Source: Methanobacterium sp.
GTDB lineage: Archaea > Methanobacteriota > Methanobacteria > Methanobacteriales > Methanobacteriaceae
Assembly (NCBI GenBank): GCA_020855015.1
Contig: JAHKLP010000010.1
Location: 1-40,393, forward strand
Direction of reading: 5' to 3'
DNA length: 40,393 nucleotides
The translations under genes were made by a program, and so were the position numbers. This document shows, piece by piece, positions 17,701 through 26,603 of this stretch (position 1 is its first letter; each line of letters starts with the position of its first letter). A model generated the notes under the pieces. That model did no database searches. It was given only the letters and a program-made list of their open reading frames with translations, and was not told the DNA's origin.

Positions 17701-18783
17701 TTATTCCCCCTCCTCTTTCCCTGTTTTGGGCTTTTTAGCAGTTACTTTAATGAATACATCTTCTAAAGAGGGATCTTTGGTTGAAATCGAGTTTATGTTA
17801 CCACCCGTTTCCATAATTGAAGATATTACTTGTGTTACTGCGTTTTCAGTGTTGGCTAATTTAAAGGTGAGCCTACCTGATCGATGAGTTTCAATGTTCA
17901 GAACACAAGGAATTTGATATAATCTATTAATTAACTCCCTATCTGAATTATCCACCATTAAACTCATTTCCCTGGCTTTATCTATTTCAGATTCATTTAC
18001 TGCCTCCTTCAACTTGAAAAATGAAGGGTGATCACCTGAATCTGATTCTTCCATTTCCCTGACAATTTCACCAATATTACTCCCGCATTTTTCTTCTTGT
18101 GTGAGTATGGTGTCCTTCAGCCCTTGTGGGGTGTCATATGCTGCCAATTTTCCCTGGTTTATTATGCCCACGTGGTCACAGAGCATGTCCACTTCGTACA
18201 TGTCGTGTGAACAGAGGATGATGGTATGCCCCTTCTGGTTCAGTTCATCGATAAGGTCCCAAAGGACGCTTTTGGTAGTCGGATCCAGTCCAATGGTGGG
18301 TTCATCCAAAAAAAGAATTTCTGGCTGGTGTATCAAACTAGCAACCACAGATACTTTCTGTTTTTGCCCTCCAGATAACTGCTTAACCATTTTATTCTCA
18401 GCGTACTTGATGTCCACCAATTCCATCAATTCGTCAATTCTCCTTTCTTTAAGGTCTTTGGACATTCCATAGTAGTCTGCACATAACTCCGCATTTTCTC
18501 TGGCCGTGAGATCAGCATATAGGCTTACAAGTTGCGGAACCATCCCTATTTTTTGGCGAACTTCGTTTGGATTTTTAATAACGTCATAACCGGCCACGTG
18601 TGCTGTTCCAGATGTGGGCGGGATCAGACAAGTTAACATTTTAATGGTAGTGGTTTTTCCTGCCCCATTAGGGCCTAAAAATCCGAATATACTTTTATCT
18701 TCAACCTTTAAATCCAGAGCATCTACAGCTGTGAAATCACCGTAGCGTTTAGTAAGATCAAAGGTTTCTATGGCGTATTTCAT
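17701..18783 (-). CDS. ABC-2 exporter ATP-binding protein
   Basis: All ATPase motifs are present: Walker A GPNGAGKT (residues 37-44), Q-loop near 85, signature LSGGQKQKVSV near 137, Walker B ILFLDEPTIGLDP near 155-167 and the H-loop SHDM near 194. Residues ~220-360 form an extra C-terminal domain often seen in drug-exporter ATPases of this type. It starts 3 nt after the PadR stop on the minus strand and is followed by the permease. Regulation by the PadR protein is likely. Confidence 0.93.
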   Translation of the reverse strand: MKYAIETFDLTKRYGDFTAVDALDLKVEDKSIFGFLGPNGAGKTTTIKMLTCLIPPTSGTAHVAGYDVIKNPNEVRQKIGMVPQLVSLYADLTARENAELCADYYGMSKDLKERRIDELMELVDIKYAENKMVKQLSGGQKQKVSVVASLIHQPEILFLDEPTIGLDPTTKSVLWDLIDELNQKGHTIILCSHDMYEVDMLCDHVGIINQGKLAAYDTPQGLKDTILTQEEKCGSNIGEIVREMEESDSGDHPSFFKLKEAVNESEIDKAREMSLMVDNSDRELINRLYQIPCVLNIETHRSGRLTFKLANTENAVTQVISSIMETGGNINSISTKDPSLEDVFIKVTAKKPKTGKEEGE

Positions 18784-18786
18784 ATG

Positions 18787-19251
18787 TTAGTCTCCTATTC
18801 CTTTTTTAAGGAAAAACATGTCCTCCATGAATTCCTTCCACAAGTCCGTTGCACCAAGTTTTCTTCCATGGGCAGCGATCTGTCGCATTCGATTAAGGCT
18901 TCCTTTGCCCTCCTCGGTTATTTCATAAAATTTAACTTTTCTTTTACCATGATGCTCCCATGTTCCGCTGATCAATCCTTCTTTTTCTAATTTATGCAGT
19001 ACTGGATAAATCAAGCTGGCACTAGGCATTTTATTATCAACAGGAGATGCGGCATGTATTTGGGTCATAATTTCATATCCGTGTTGTCTTTTCTTGCTGA
19101 TGAGCCACAGTATCATAATTTTACCTAAACCTCGCATAAAACCTTTGATCAGTTTTTTATCATAGGGGTGCAGGTGTTTAATGTTGTATCCCAAGTTATG
19201 TTCTTCTTGATCCGTTCCTGCATCGGCAGTGTTTGAATCTTTTTTGGCCAT
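18787..19251 (-). CDS. PadR-family transcriptional regulator
   Basis: The 154-residue protein has a ~38-residue polar N-terminal extension, then a winged helix of PadR type (LISKKRQHGYEIMTQIHAAS...ASLIYPVLHKLEKEGLISGTWEHHGKRKVKFYEITEEGK) and a C-terminal dimer helix. PadR proteins typically repress the exporter they sit next to and let go on binding the exported drug. GGAG lies 7 nt before the ATG. Repeated GATATAT sites upstream (19287-19324) are a candidate operator. Confidence 0.9.
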   Translation of the reverse strand: MAKKDSNTADAGTDQEEHNLGYNIKHLHPYDKKLIKGFMRGLGKIMILWLISKKRQHGYEIMTQIHAASPVDNKMPSASLIYPVLHKLEKEGLISGTWEHHGKRKVKFYEITEEGKGSLNRMRQIAAHGRKLGATDLWKEFMEDMFFLKKGIGD

Positions 19252-19286
19252 TTTACAGCTCCATCTATTCGATTATTCTAAATTTT

Positions 19287-19340
19287 GATATATTGATTTT
19301 ACATATATCCATTTTTGATATATAGTTTTAGGATATAAAA
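19287..19340. promoter_or_regulatory. Candidate PadR operator with repeated GATATAT sites
   Basis: GATATAT at 19287-19293 and ATATATC at 19303-19309 form an inverted pair; GATATAT recurs at 19318-19324, and GGATATAAAA follows at 19331, which read on the minus strand may be the padR TATA box. The cluster lies 36-90 nt before the padR start and would allow autoregulation of padR-exporter transcription. Confidence 0.45.
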
Positions 19341-19435
19341 TAGTGTTTGGTTTACTATATAAATTGATCGCCCAAGGTAGATTTGAAGTCAAGTCCAGGC
19401 AAAATTCGAAAAATATATCAGAATTATGATAAAAA

Positions 19436-20215
19436 ATGTCAAACATGAAAATAGGATTTTCCACTCTGGCATTATTCATGCGTTCATTTGAAGAATGTCT
19501 GGATATTGCAACTGATGATGGCTTTAAACTTATTGAAATACTCTGCGAAGGTCCATACTGGCCTAGAAATCTTCTTAATTCTGCGAAAGGTTTGGAAATT
19601 TTTTCATCTTACGATATTGACGTTTATTTGCATGCCCCTACAATAGATCTTAATCCTGCCAGTTTAAACCCTGGAATAAGGGACGAAACTATGTTTCAAC
19701 TTGAAGAAACTCTTGATCTGGCAGTTAAGATTGGTGCTAAAGCAATAACCACCCATCCAGGGCTCATACATCGCATGGAAGATCGAATAAGGGATATAGC
19801 CAAACAATATGCTGTTGAAACTCTCACAAAGGCTAACCAATATGCTGAAGAAGTAGGTGTGATTTTTTCTGTGGAAAACATGCCTTCCCGTTATGCATAT
19901 TTTTGTAATAGTGCTCAGGAGCATGCTTATTTCTTAGATAAATGTGGATGTTGTGCTACTGTTGATTGGGGTCATGCCAACACCAATAACGACCCTGAAT
20001 CCTTTTTAAAGTTGGAAAACACTTATTACTATCACTTAAGTGATAATAACGGGAAAAAGGATCAGCATTTACCTTTAGGTGAGGGAACACTTGATTTAAG
20101 ACTGGTTAATGGGGTAAAAAGGGGAATAATTGAGCTGAATAATTACGAAGATGTTATAAAAAGTAGAAATATCCTGGTTGAAAATTCTAAATTATTACAA
20201 GCAGAAACACAATAG
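19436..20215 (+). CDS. Sugar phosphate isomerase/epimerase-like TIM-barrel protein
   Basis: The 259-residue protein resembles AP-endonuclease family 2/xylose-isomerase-like TIM barrels: start MKIGFSTLALF, metal ligands in YLHAPTIDLNP (H~66), TTHPG (H~103), FSVENM (E~143), DWGHAN (D~175, H~178) and YHLSDNNG (H~197). The substrate is unknown. Starts at 19436 (ATG) or 19445 (ATG) are both possible; no ribosome binding site is visible, and AAAATATATCA about 25 nt upstream suggests a leaderless transcript. The DUF362 gene follows after 30 nt. Confidence 0.78.
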   Translation: MSNMKIGFSTLALFMRSFEECLDIATDDGFKLIEILCEGPYWPRNLLNSAKGLEIFSSYDIDVYLHAPTIDLNPASLNPGIRDETMFQLEETLDLAVKIGAKAITTHPGLIHRMEDRIRDIAKQYAVETLTKANQYAEEVGVIFSVENMPSRYAYFCNSAQEHAYFLDKCGCCATVDWGHANTNNDPESFLKLENTYYYHLSDNNGKKDQHLPLGEGTLDLRLVNGVKRGIIELNNYEDVIKSRNILVENSKLLQAETQ

Positions 20216-20245
20216 AATAATACATGATAATATTGGGGATTTAAA

Positions 20246-21349
20246 ATGTCTAGTGATGTGTATTTTTCTAATTTCAGGTCCCGTAGCAAGGGAGAGAATA
20301 AAATCAATAAAATAAGACAATTATTTGATCTAGCTGGTTTTGGGGAGTTCATCAAGAAAAATGATCTGACAGCAATCAAACTTCATTTTGGAGAAATGGG
20401 AAATGACACTTTCCTTAAACCTGTTCTTTTACGTCCGGTTATCGAAAAAACCTTAGAATATCATGGTAATCCTTTTCTTACAGACACCAACACTCTTTAC
20501 TATGGAAGTCGACATAATTCAGTCGATCATCTGCATACGGCCCTTAAAAACGGCTTTGGTTACGTGGTTACAAACGCACCAATTATCATTGCTGATGGAA
20601 TTTGTGGAGATAACTGGGTCCCGGTTGAAGTTGATCTAAATCACTTTCAGGAAGTCAAAATTGCAGGTGACATTGAAACTTCAGATAGTATGCTGGTTTT
20701 GTCACATTTTAAAGGTCATGGGATGAGTGGATTCGGGGGAGCTCTTAAAAACCTGGCTATGGGTTGTGCTGCTGTTCCTGGAAAGATAGAACAACATCAA
20801 TGCTCCAAACCAGTAATAACAGACGCCTGCACTGCTTGCGCCACCTGCCTGGACTCTTGCCCCCTATCAGTAATATCCATACAAAACCAAAAAGCAACAA
20901 TAGACTTGAAAAAATGTATCGCCTGCAATAACTGCTTGTCGAACTGTCCAGAATCGGCGATTGAAATTGATTTTGGAACTCTACCAGAGTTTTCCGAAAA
21001 AATGGTAGAATACGCTTATGGGGCAGTTAAAAACAAAAAAGGAAAAGTAGGTTTCATTAATTTCCTTATGGATATCACTCCAGACTGCGACTGCGAGGCA
21101 TTCAGTGATGCTCCTATTGTTCCGGATATCGGGATTTTAGCATCTATCGATCCAGTGGCTCTGGATACAGCATCATATGATCTGGTGAATCAACAAATTG
21201 GTCTAGAAAGTTCTTTAATGGAGCACAGTCACCAAAAGGGTAGAGATAAATTCAGGGGAGTTTGGAAAGAAGTGGATAGTAAAGTGCAATTAAAATATGC
21301 TGAGAAAATTGGGATAGGCAGTATGGATTATAATTTAATTGAATTATAA
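20246..21349 (+). CDS. DUF362 protein with 2x[4Fe-4S] ferredoxin domain
   Basis: The 367-residue protein has a DUF362 core (residues 1-185 and 265-367) split by a ferredoxin insert with two motifs: CTACATCLDSCP and CIACNNCLSNCP (about 191-235). DUF362 proteins are widespread in anaerobes and of unknown role; redox-linked enzyme function is likely. GHGMSGFGGALKNLAMG near 153-169 is a conserved family block. GGGGAT lies 6 nt before the ATG. It follows the epimerase-like gene closely, so a shared pathway is plausible. Confidence 0.85.
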   Translation: MSSDVYFSNFRSRSKGENKINKIRQLFDLAGFGEFIKKNDLTAIKLHFGEMGNDTFLKPVLLRPVIEKTLEYHGNPFLTDTNTLYYGSRHNSVDHLHTALKNGFGYVVTNAPIIIADGICGDNWVPVEVDLNHFQEVKIAGDIETSDSMLVLSHFKGHGMSGFGGALKNLAMGCAAVPGKIEQHQCSKPVITDACTACATCLDSCPLSVISIQNQKATIDLKKCIACNNCLSNCPESAIEIDFGTLPEFSEKMVEYAYGAVKNKKGKVGFINFLMDITPDCDCEAFSDAPIVPDIGILASIDPVALDTASYDLVNQQIGLESSLMEHSHQKGRDKFRGVWKEVDSKVQLKYAEKIGIGSMDYNLIEL

Positions 21350-21474
21350 AACTTTAAAAATATATTTTGAAGAATATACTCTTATTATGCCTTTTTAATG
21401 GTTGATTTTCAATAATTCCATGAAAATAACTTATAAATTTTTCCATTTGATTCCCGGAGGAAGGTATTAAATAA

Positions 21475-21495
21475 ATGATAATTGAACGCAAATAA
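21475..21495 (+). other. Six-codon leader ORF with strong ribosome binding site
   Basis: GGAGGAAGG (21456-21464) precedes an ATG at 21475 that opens only six codons (MIIERK) before TAA. It lies 45 nt before the DUF6790-like gene. It may be a leader peptide, a gene remnant or chance. Confidence 0.25.
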
Positions 21496-21540
21496 TGTGT
21501 TTTAATAAATAATAACTCTGGGCTTTGAGGGGGTTATTTA

Positions 21541-22071
21541 ATGGACATGGCTTACACCTGGCTAATACTAGGCATTATAGTTTCATTAATATTATTGGGG
21601 TTTCAATTTTATTCCAGGAGATCTTTAACCATTCGAAGGATTGTTGAAATATTTTTACTCTCTTTCCTGGTTTTCACTGTTGGTATAGGTTCTTTATGGG
21701 CATTTATCGGTCATGCTTTTTTTGCAAACCAGGTTGCCTCGAATATTGGCTGGGCCACAGGAAGTCCATTCCAAATGGAGGTTGCCTTTACCAATTTGGC
21801 GTTTGGTGTTCTTGGATTGTTGTGTTTTTGGATAAGAGGAAATTTTTGGACAGCCACAGTAATAGGAGTTTCTGTTTTTTATTTAGGAGCTGCCATAGTT
21901 CACATAAATAATATGCTTTCTATCTCCAATTATGCCATTGGAAATGTGGGAGCTGACTTGATTGTAGACATTTTGGTGCCCTTAATGCTTATTGGGCTAT
22001 GCGTCGCCCATAAGATAGTGGAAGAAAGAGCTGTTCGCAGCGCCATTAAAAGCTTGGAAAGGTCTTTATAA
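21541..22071 (+). CDS. Small multispan membrane protein (DUF6790-like)
   Basis: The 176-residue protein has about five hydrophobic segments (residues ~5-23, 33-58, 78-96, 102-122, 138-156). The block GWATGSPFQMEVAFTNLAFGVLG near 75-97 resembles DUF6790 proteins; I recall no function for them. GAGGGGG lies about 9 nt before the ATG. The TMEM175-like gene starts 15 nt later, so the two are probably one operon. Confidence 0.65.
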   Translation: MDMAYTWLILGIIVSLILLGFQFYSRRSLTIRRIVEIFLLSFLVFTVGIGSLWAFIGHAFFANQVASNIGWATGSPFQMEVAFTNLAFGVLGLLCFWIRGNFWTATVIGVSVFYLGAAIVHINNMLSISNYAIGNVGADLIVDILVPLMLIGLCVAHKIVEERAVRSAIKSLERSL

Positions 22072-22086
22072 ATAAGAGGGCATTAA

Positions 22087-22707
22087 ATGGAAGAAAACTA
22101 CAATAAGACTAGTAGTATCAATCCTAAACGGATTGAAACTCTGGTTGACGGTGTTTTTGCCATTGCATTAACTCTGCTGGTATTAGGAATTACAGTACCG
22201 TCTATTGCTAACCCCACTGAAGCTATCCTTTACCAGTCCCTAGTTGATCTATTACCCAATTTTTATGGTTATTTTATTAGTTTCTTCCTGCTTTCGGTTT
22301 TTTGGAGAATAAATCACAGTCAGTTTAACAAAATAAAGCGTGCCGATGATGCTATGTTATGGCTAATTATTTTGTGGCTAGTATTCGTGGCATTAGTACC
22401 TTTTTCTGCATATTTCATTGGAGAATATGGCAATTTTCAGATTCCCAACATATTTTTTGATCTCAACCTTTTTGCCATTGGAATTCTTTTATTCCTCAAT
22501 TGGCGCCATGCAATCAACAGTGGACTAGTGGATGAAAGTGCAGTTAAAAGAGGAAAATCAGCTTTAATGGTTAATTTAATGCTTCCAACCCTTTCTTTAG
22601 TAGCAATTGGGGTAACATTCCTTCCATTCATAAAAGAATACGGTTACGGGTGGTCAAGCATTGTTTACCTTGCTATTCCTTTTCTGAAACGTTTCATTGA
22701 TCACTGA
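22087..22707 (+). CDS. TMEM175-family (DUF1211) potassium channel-like protein
   Basis: The 206-residue protein opens with RIETLVDGVFAIALTLLVLGI (residues 16-36), the DGVFAIA signature of TMEM175/DUF1211, followed by five more hydrophobic segments. Prokaryotic TMEM175 proteins form tetrameric K+ channels with six helices per subunit. The usual FSDG motif is altered to LVDG, while the DGVFAIA core is intact. It shares the transcript of the preceding small membrane protein. Confidence 0.85.
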   Translation: MEENYNKTSSINPKRIETLVDGVFAIALTLLVLGITVPSIANPTEAILYQSLVDLLPNFYGYFISFFLLSVFWRINHSQFNKIKRADDAMLWLIILWLVFVALVPFSAYFIGEYGNFQIPNIFFDLNLFAIGILLFLNWRHAINSGLVDESAVKRGKSALMVNLMLPTLSLVAIGVTFLPFIKEYGYGWSSIVYLAIPFLKRFIDH

Positions 22708-22796
22708 ACTAATCAGAAATCTAGAAATTCAATTAAATATTATTTTTATAATAAATTCCCTTATCTGGATGTATAATAGTTTGAAAAGGAGCTGAC

Positions 22797-22817
22797 ATGA
22801 TCCAAATTGTTAGATAA
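22797..22817 (+). other. Six-codon ORF with consensus ribosome binding site
   Basis: AAAAGGAG (22784-22791) is followed 5 nt later by ATG and six codons (MIQIVR) ending in TAA, in the gap between convergent genes. A TATA-like TGTATAATAG lies just before. It looks like the front end of a lost gene, or chance. Confidence 0.25.
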
Positions 22818-22830
22818 TTAGCAGTTTTGG

Positions 22831-23619
<789 letters not shown>

Positions 23620-23697
23620 ATTTTTTAATTGTGAATTATAACTTAAATAATAATCCTTCCTAAAAATTAGAATAAAACGAAGGTTTTTTATCCACAG

Positions 23698-24330
23698 CTA
23701 TATTAATACAGTTGAATAAATGAAATAAAATCCCATGGATACAAGAAAAACTCCGCAGACGATCATTATAATTCTGTAACGTTTTCCAGGTAACATATGT
23801 CTTCCCTTACTCGTGAAAAAAGATACTAAACTGTACCATGAAAGATCCGCTCCCCAATGGCCTACTAAGAAACTTAAAACTCCGAAAATCCCTGCTAGTT
23901 CGATTCCTTTAAGCAGGAAAGCCCAGCCAACAGTGGCCCACCATAAGTAGAAGTAAGGATTGGACACACTGCTTAAAATTCCACTAATAATTGATCCCCG
24001 TGTTTCACCATGATCTCCTTCTGCTGGAATTTCTTCTGGAACTGGGGATTTGGCCATGGTATAACCGATGTAAATTAGCATCAAACCCCCCACACCTCCG
24101 ATTATCATGGTGACAATTTCAGATTTAATCACCCACCCAAGTCCAAGAACCAGCAGTATCATAATGGTTACCTCAGCAATGTAATGTCCAAATACAACCA
24201 GAGGTCCTGCTTTTGATCCTTTTTTCATGGAATCAGAGATGGTGACTGTGAGCATTGGTCCCGGTACCATGGCACCAGATAAACCAACCCAGAATGATGC
24301 TACAGCAAAAAAGATAATTTCTATCCACAT
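23698..24330 (-). CDS. LysE-family exporter
   Basis: The 210-residue membrane protein begins with a helix and the LysE signature GLSGAMVPGPMLTVTISDSMKKGSKAG (residues ~18-44), followed by about five more hydrophobic segments. The middle block SNPYFYLWWATVGWAF near 122-137 is also typical. LysE proteins export amino acids or related compounds. Its neighbour upstream is an alanine dehydrogenase/ornithine cyclodeaminase-like gene on the same strand, 135 nt away, which suits amino-acid handling. Confidence 0.85.
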   Translation of the reverse strand: MWIEIIFFAVASFWVGLSGAMVPGPMLTVTISDSMKKGSKAGPLVVFGHYIAEVTIMILLVLGLGWVIKSEIVTMIIGGVGGLMLIYIGYTMAKSPVPEEIPAEGDHGETRGSIISGILSSVSNPYFYLWWATVGWAFLLKGIELAGIFGVLSFLVGHWGADLSWYSLVSFFTSKGRHMLPGKRYRIIMIVCGVFLVSMGFYFIYSTVLI

Positions 24331-24465
24331 CTAATCATAAAACTCCATCAACAATCTTTACTCAAATCATATTTCCAGAATCAATTACTTCTAATACTTC
24401 GAATTTCTCAATAATTTTTCCTATAATGAGTATATTGATTACTTAGCGTATGAATCTCTTAAATA

Positions 24466-25449
24466 TTATTCCATGAAATTAAATTCACTGCCAACACCCT
24501 GTTCTCGGGCCCTCCTGTAAATCATTCCTGCAGTTACCACGTCCTGAACAGCCAGACCAGTGGAATCGAAGATGGTGATTTCATTATCTTCTCTGCCCGT
24601 TGCATTTCCAACTATAACATCTCCCAGTTTAGCGTGAATATTCTTTCGTTTTAGGATTTTCTGGGCTACTGGAACATTAATCTCACCACTATGGCTGGCC
24701 TGAGCCCAGGAATCGATAACTATCTTTGATTTGAGGAGTAATCTGGTTTCCAGTTCCTGTTTACTCGGAGCGTCTGCCCCCATGGCATTGATATGGGTCC
24801 CAGGGCTTATCCAGTCTGCATTAATCAACGGTTTTCTGGATGGAGTGGTGGTTACAACCACATCAGCATTTTTAACTGCAATTTCAGGAGTATCAACAGC
24901 TTCTACATCAAAACCGTAAAATTCAGAGGCGGTTTTAGCGAAATTAGTCCTGGTGCTGCAGGTCCTGCAGAACACCCTTGCTTTTTCGATGTCCATAACT
25001 TCATTAAGAGCCATTAACTGTGTACAGGCTTGTTTACCTGCTCCTATTATTCCAAGAACCTTCGAATCTGATCTTGCAAGGTATTTTGTAGCTACTCCTG
25101 CGGCTGCACCAGTTCTCATGTCAGTTACATAGGTTCCATCCATAACTGCTAAGGGAAAACCCGTTTGAGGATCTACCATCTCTATCACGGCCATAACTGT
25201 TGGTAGTTTATGTTCTAAGGGGTTTTGCGGATGCACATTCACACATTTAACTCCAGCTTCTTCAGTGCTCCGGACATAACAAGGCATAATTCTCAGATCT
25301 CCTTCATTGAAAAATAAGTACTCCTTTGCCGGCATCTGCACATCGCGCTGTGCATAGGCTCTAAAGGCAGTTTCAACAGCATCAACCACTTCTTTCATAG
25401 TAATGAGATTTTTGATTTCACTTTGTTTCAATAGAAGAGTTCCGGACAT
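24466..25449 (-). CDS. Alanine dehydrogenase / ornithine cyclodeaminase family protein
   Basis: The 327-residue protein belongs to the mu-crystallin/ornithine cyclodeaminase superfamily: NAD loop LGIIGAGKQA near 132-141, substrate-side GVKCVNVHPQNP near 65-76 and FDSTGLAVQDV near 291-301. Archaeal members include NAD-dependent alanine dehydrogenases, so either activity is possible. In-frame ATGs exist at 25473 and 25470, but AGGTGG sits just before the ATG at 25449, giving the usual MSGTLLLKQSEI start. A TATA box (TATAAAAA, minus strand) lies at 25513-25520. Confidence 0.82.
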   Translation of the reverse strand: MSGTLLLKQSEIKNLITMKEVVDAVETAFRAYAQRDVQMPAKEYLFFNEGDLRIMPCYVRSTEEAGVKCVNVHPQNPLEHKLPTVMAVIEMVDPQTGFPLAVMDGTYVTDMRTGAAAGVATKYLARSDSKVLGIIGAGKQACTQLMALNEVMDIEKARVFCRTCSTRTNFAKTASEFYGFDVEAVDTPEIAVKNADVVVTTTPSRKPLINADWISPGTHINAMGADAPSKQELETRLLLKSKIVIDSWAQASHSGEINVPVAQKILKRKNIHAKLGDVIVGNATGREDNEITIFDSTGLAVQDVVTAGMIYRRAREQGVGSEFNFME

Positions 25450-25512
25450 CTTTCCACCTAATAATTTCATCATTGAATAACCTTATTTTCTGTAATGGGA
25501 CTTTCCCGGTGA

Positions 25513-25520
25513 TTTTTATA
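25513..25520 (-). promoter_or_regulatory. TATA box of the alanine dehydrogenase-like gene
   Basis: On the minus strand this reads TATAAAAA, about 70 nt upstream of the preferred start at 25449, predicting a leader of about 45 nt that includes the AGGTGG site. Confidence 0.4.
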
Positions 25521-25704
25521 GCACCCTCAACATTTAACTTTAACTATTTGTTCAAATAGAACATTTTTTTTCAAAAAAAGGAAGGATATCTATTTAATAA
25601 CATCAGAATAACAACTTGCTTATTAAAAAAGGACAAGAATTAATTCAACAACTAATAATTATACTACACTAAAATTACTATTAATTGAACAATCGCAGAT
25701 TTCT

Positions 25705-26472
25705 ATGGATATTAATGGCCGTTTCTGGGAAATAGATGTTATTAGAGGGTTAGCTATATTGATGATGGTAACATACCATTTATTATTCGATTTAGCTTAC
25801 TTCGGCGTATTCCAACTGGATCTTCAATCAAATTTTCTTTTAATTTTTGCCAGAGCAACTGCTTTTATCTTTATTTTCCTGGTTGGGGTTTCACTTTCCT
25901 TAAGTTACTCCCGTGCCCGGAATCAGGAAAAAACAAACCTCTTTCAAAAGTACTTCAAAAGAGGAGTGAAAATATTTATCTTAGGTCTGCTAATTACTCT
26001 GGCCACATTGTTATTCATACCACAGGATTTCATAATCTTTGGTATTTTGCATTTCATTGGAATAGCCATAATCTTTCAGTATCCATTTTTAAATAAAAAG
26101 TACCTTAATCTAGTCCTCGGAATTGTTTACATTATTCTAGGATTCATCATCACACAATTCACTGTCAACTATCCTTGGCTTCTATGGTTGGGTTTGAAAC
26201 CTTCTGTATTCATTACAGTAGATTATTTCCCTTTACTCCCCTGGTTGGGAGTGGTTTCTCTGGGACTATTTACGGGCAAAATTCTCTATAAAGATTATAA
26301 GCGGAGATATCGTCTCCCCGATCTTTCTAGAAATTATTTAACAAGGAGTTTTAGTTATATTGGTAGGCATTCTCTTTTAATTTACTTAATACACCAGCCA
26401 ATTTTAATATTAGCCCTCTATTTGCTGGGAGTCCTAGATCTGGGAAACTTATTTTATTTTATGAATCCTTAG
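25705..26472 (+). CDS. DUF1624 membrane acyltransferase-like protein
   Basis: The 255-residue membrane protein has the DUF1624/HGSNAT catalytic-domain start FWEIDVIRGLAILMMVTYHLLFDL (residues 7-30) and about seven hydrophobic segments, with the late block GRHSLLIYLIHQPIL near 227-241. Relatives include acetyl-CoA:heparan-glucosaminide N-acetyltransferase and acyltransferase_3-like proteins; a role in acylating cell-envelope sugars is possible but not shown. No ribosome binding site is visible before the ATG, so the transcript may be leaderless. Confidence 0.8.
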   Translation: MDINGRFWEIDVIRGLAILMMVTYHLLFDLAYFGVFQLDLQSNFLLIFARATAFIFIFLVGVSLSLSYSRARNQEKTNLFQKYFKRGVKIFILGLLITLATLLFIPQDFIIFGILHFIGIAIIFQYPFLNKKYLNLVLGIVYIILGFIITQFTVNYPWLLWLGLKPSVFITVDYFPLLPWLGVVSLGLFTGKILYKDYKRRYRLPDLSRNYLTRSFSYIGRHSLLIYLIHQPILILALYLLGVLDLGNLFYFMNP

Positions 26473-26603
26473 AATAAAAATAAATCTAAGATTATTTTTT
26501 TACACAAGCATTTGCACCAATGGTAAATATAATAAGATTAATTTTCCAAATCAAAGAATGAACTAAATAAGAGCAAGTCACTACTCACGTAATAGGTGGG
26601 AAC

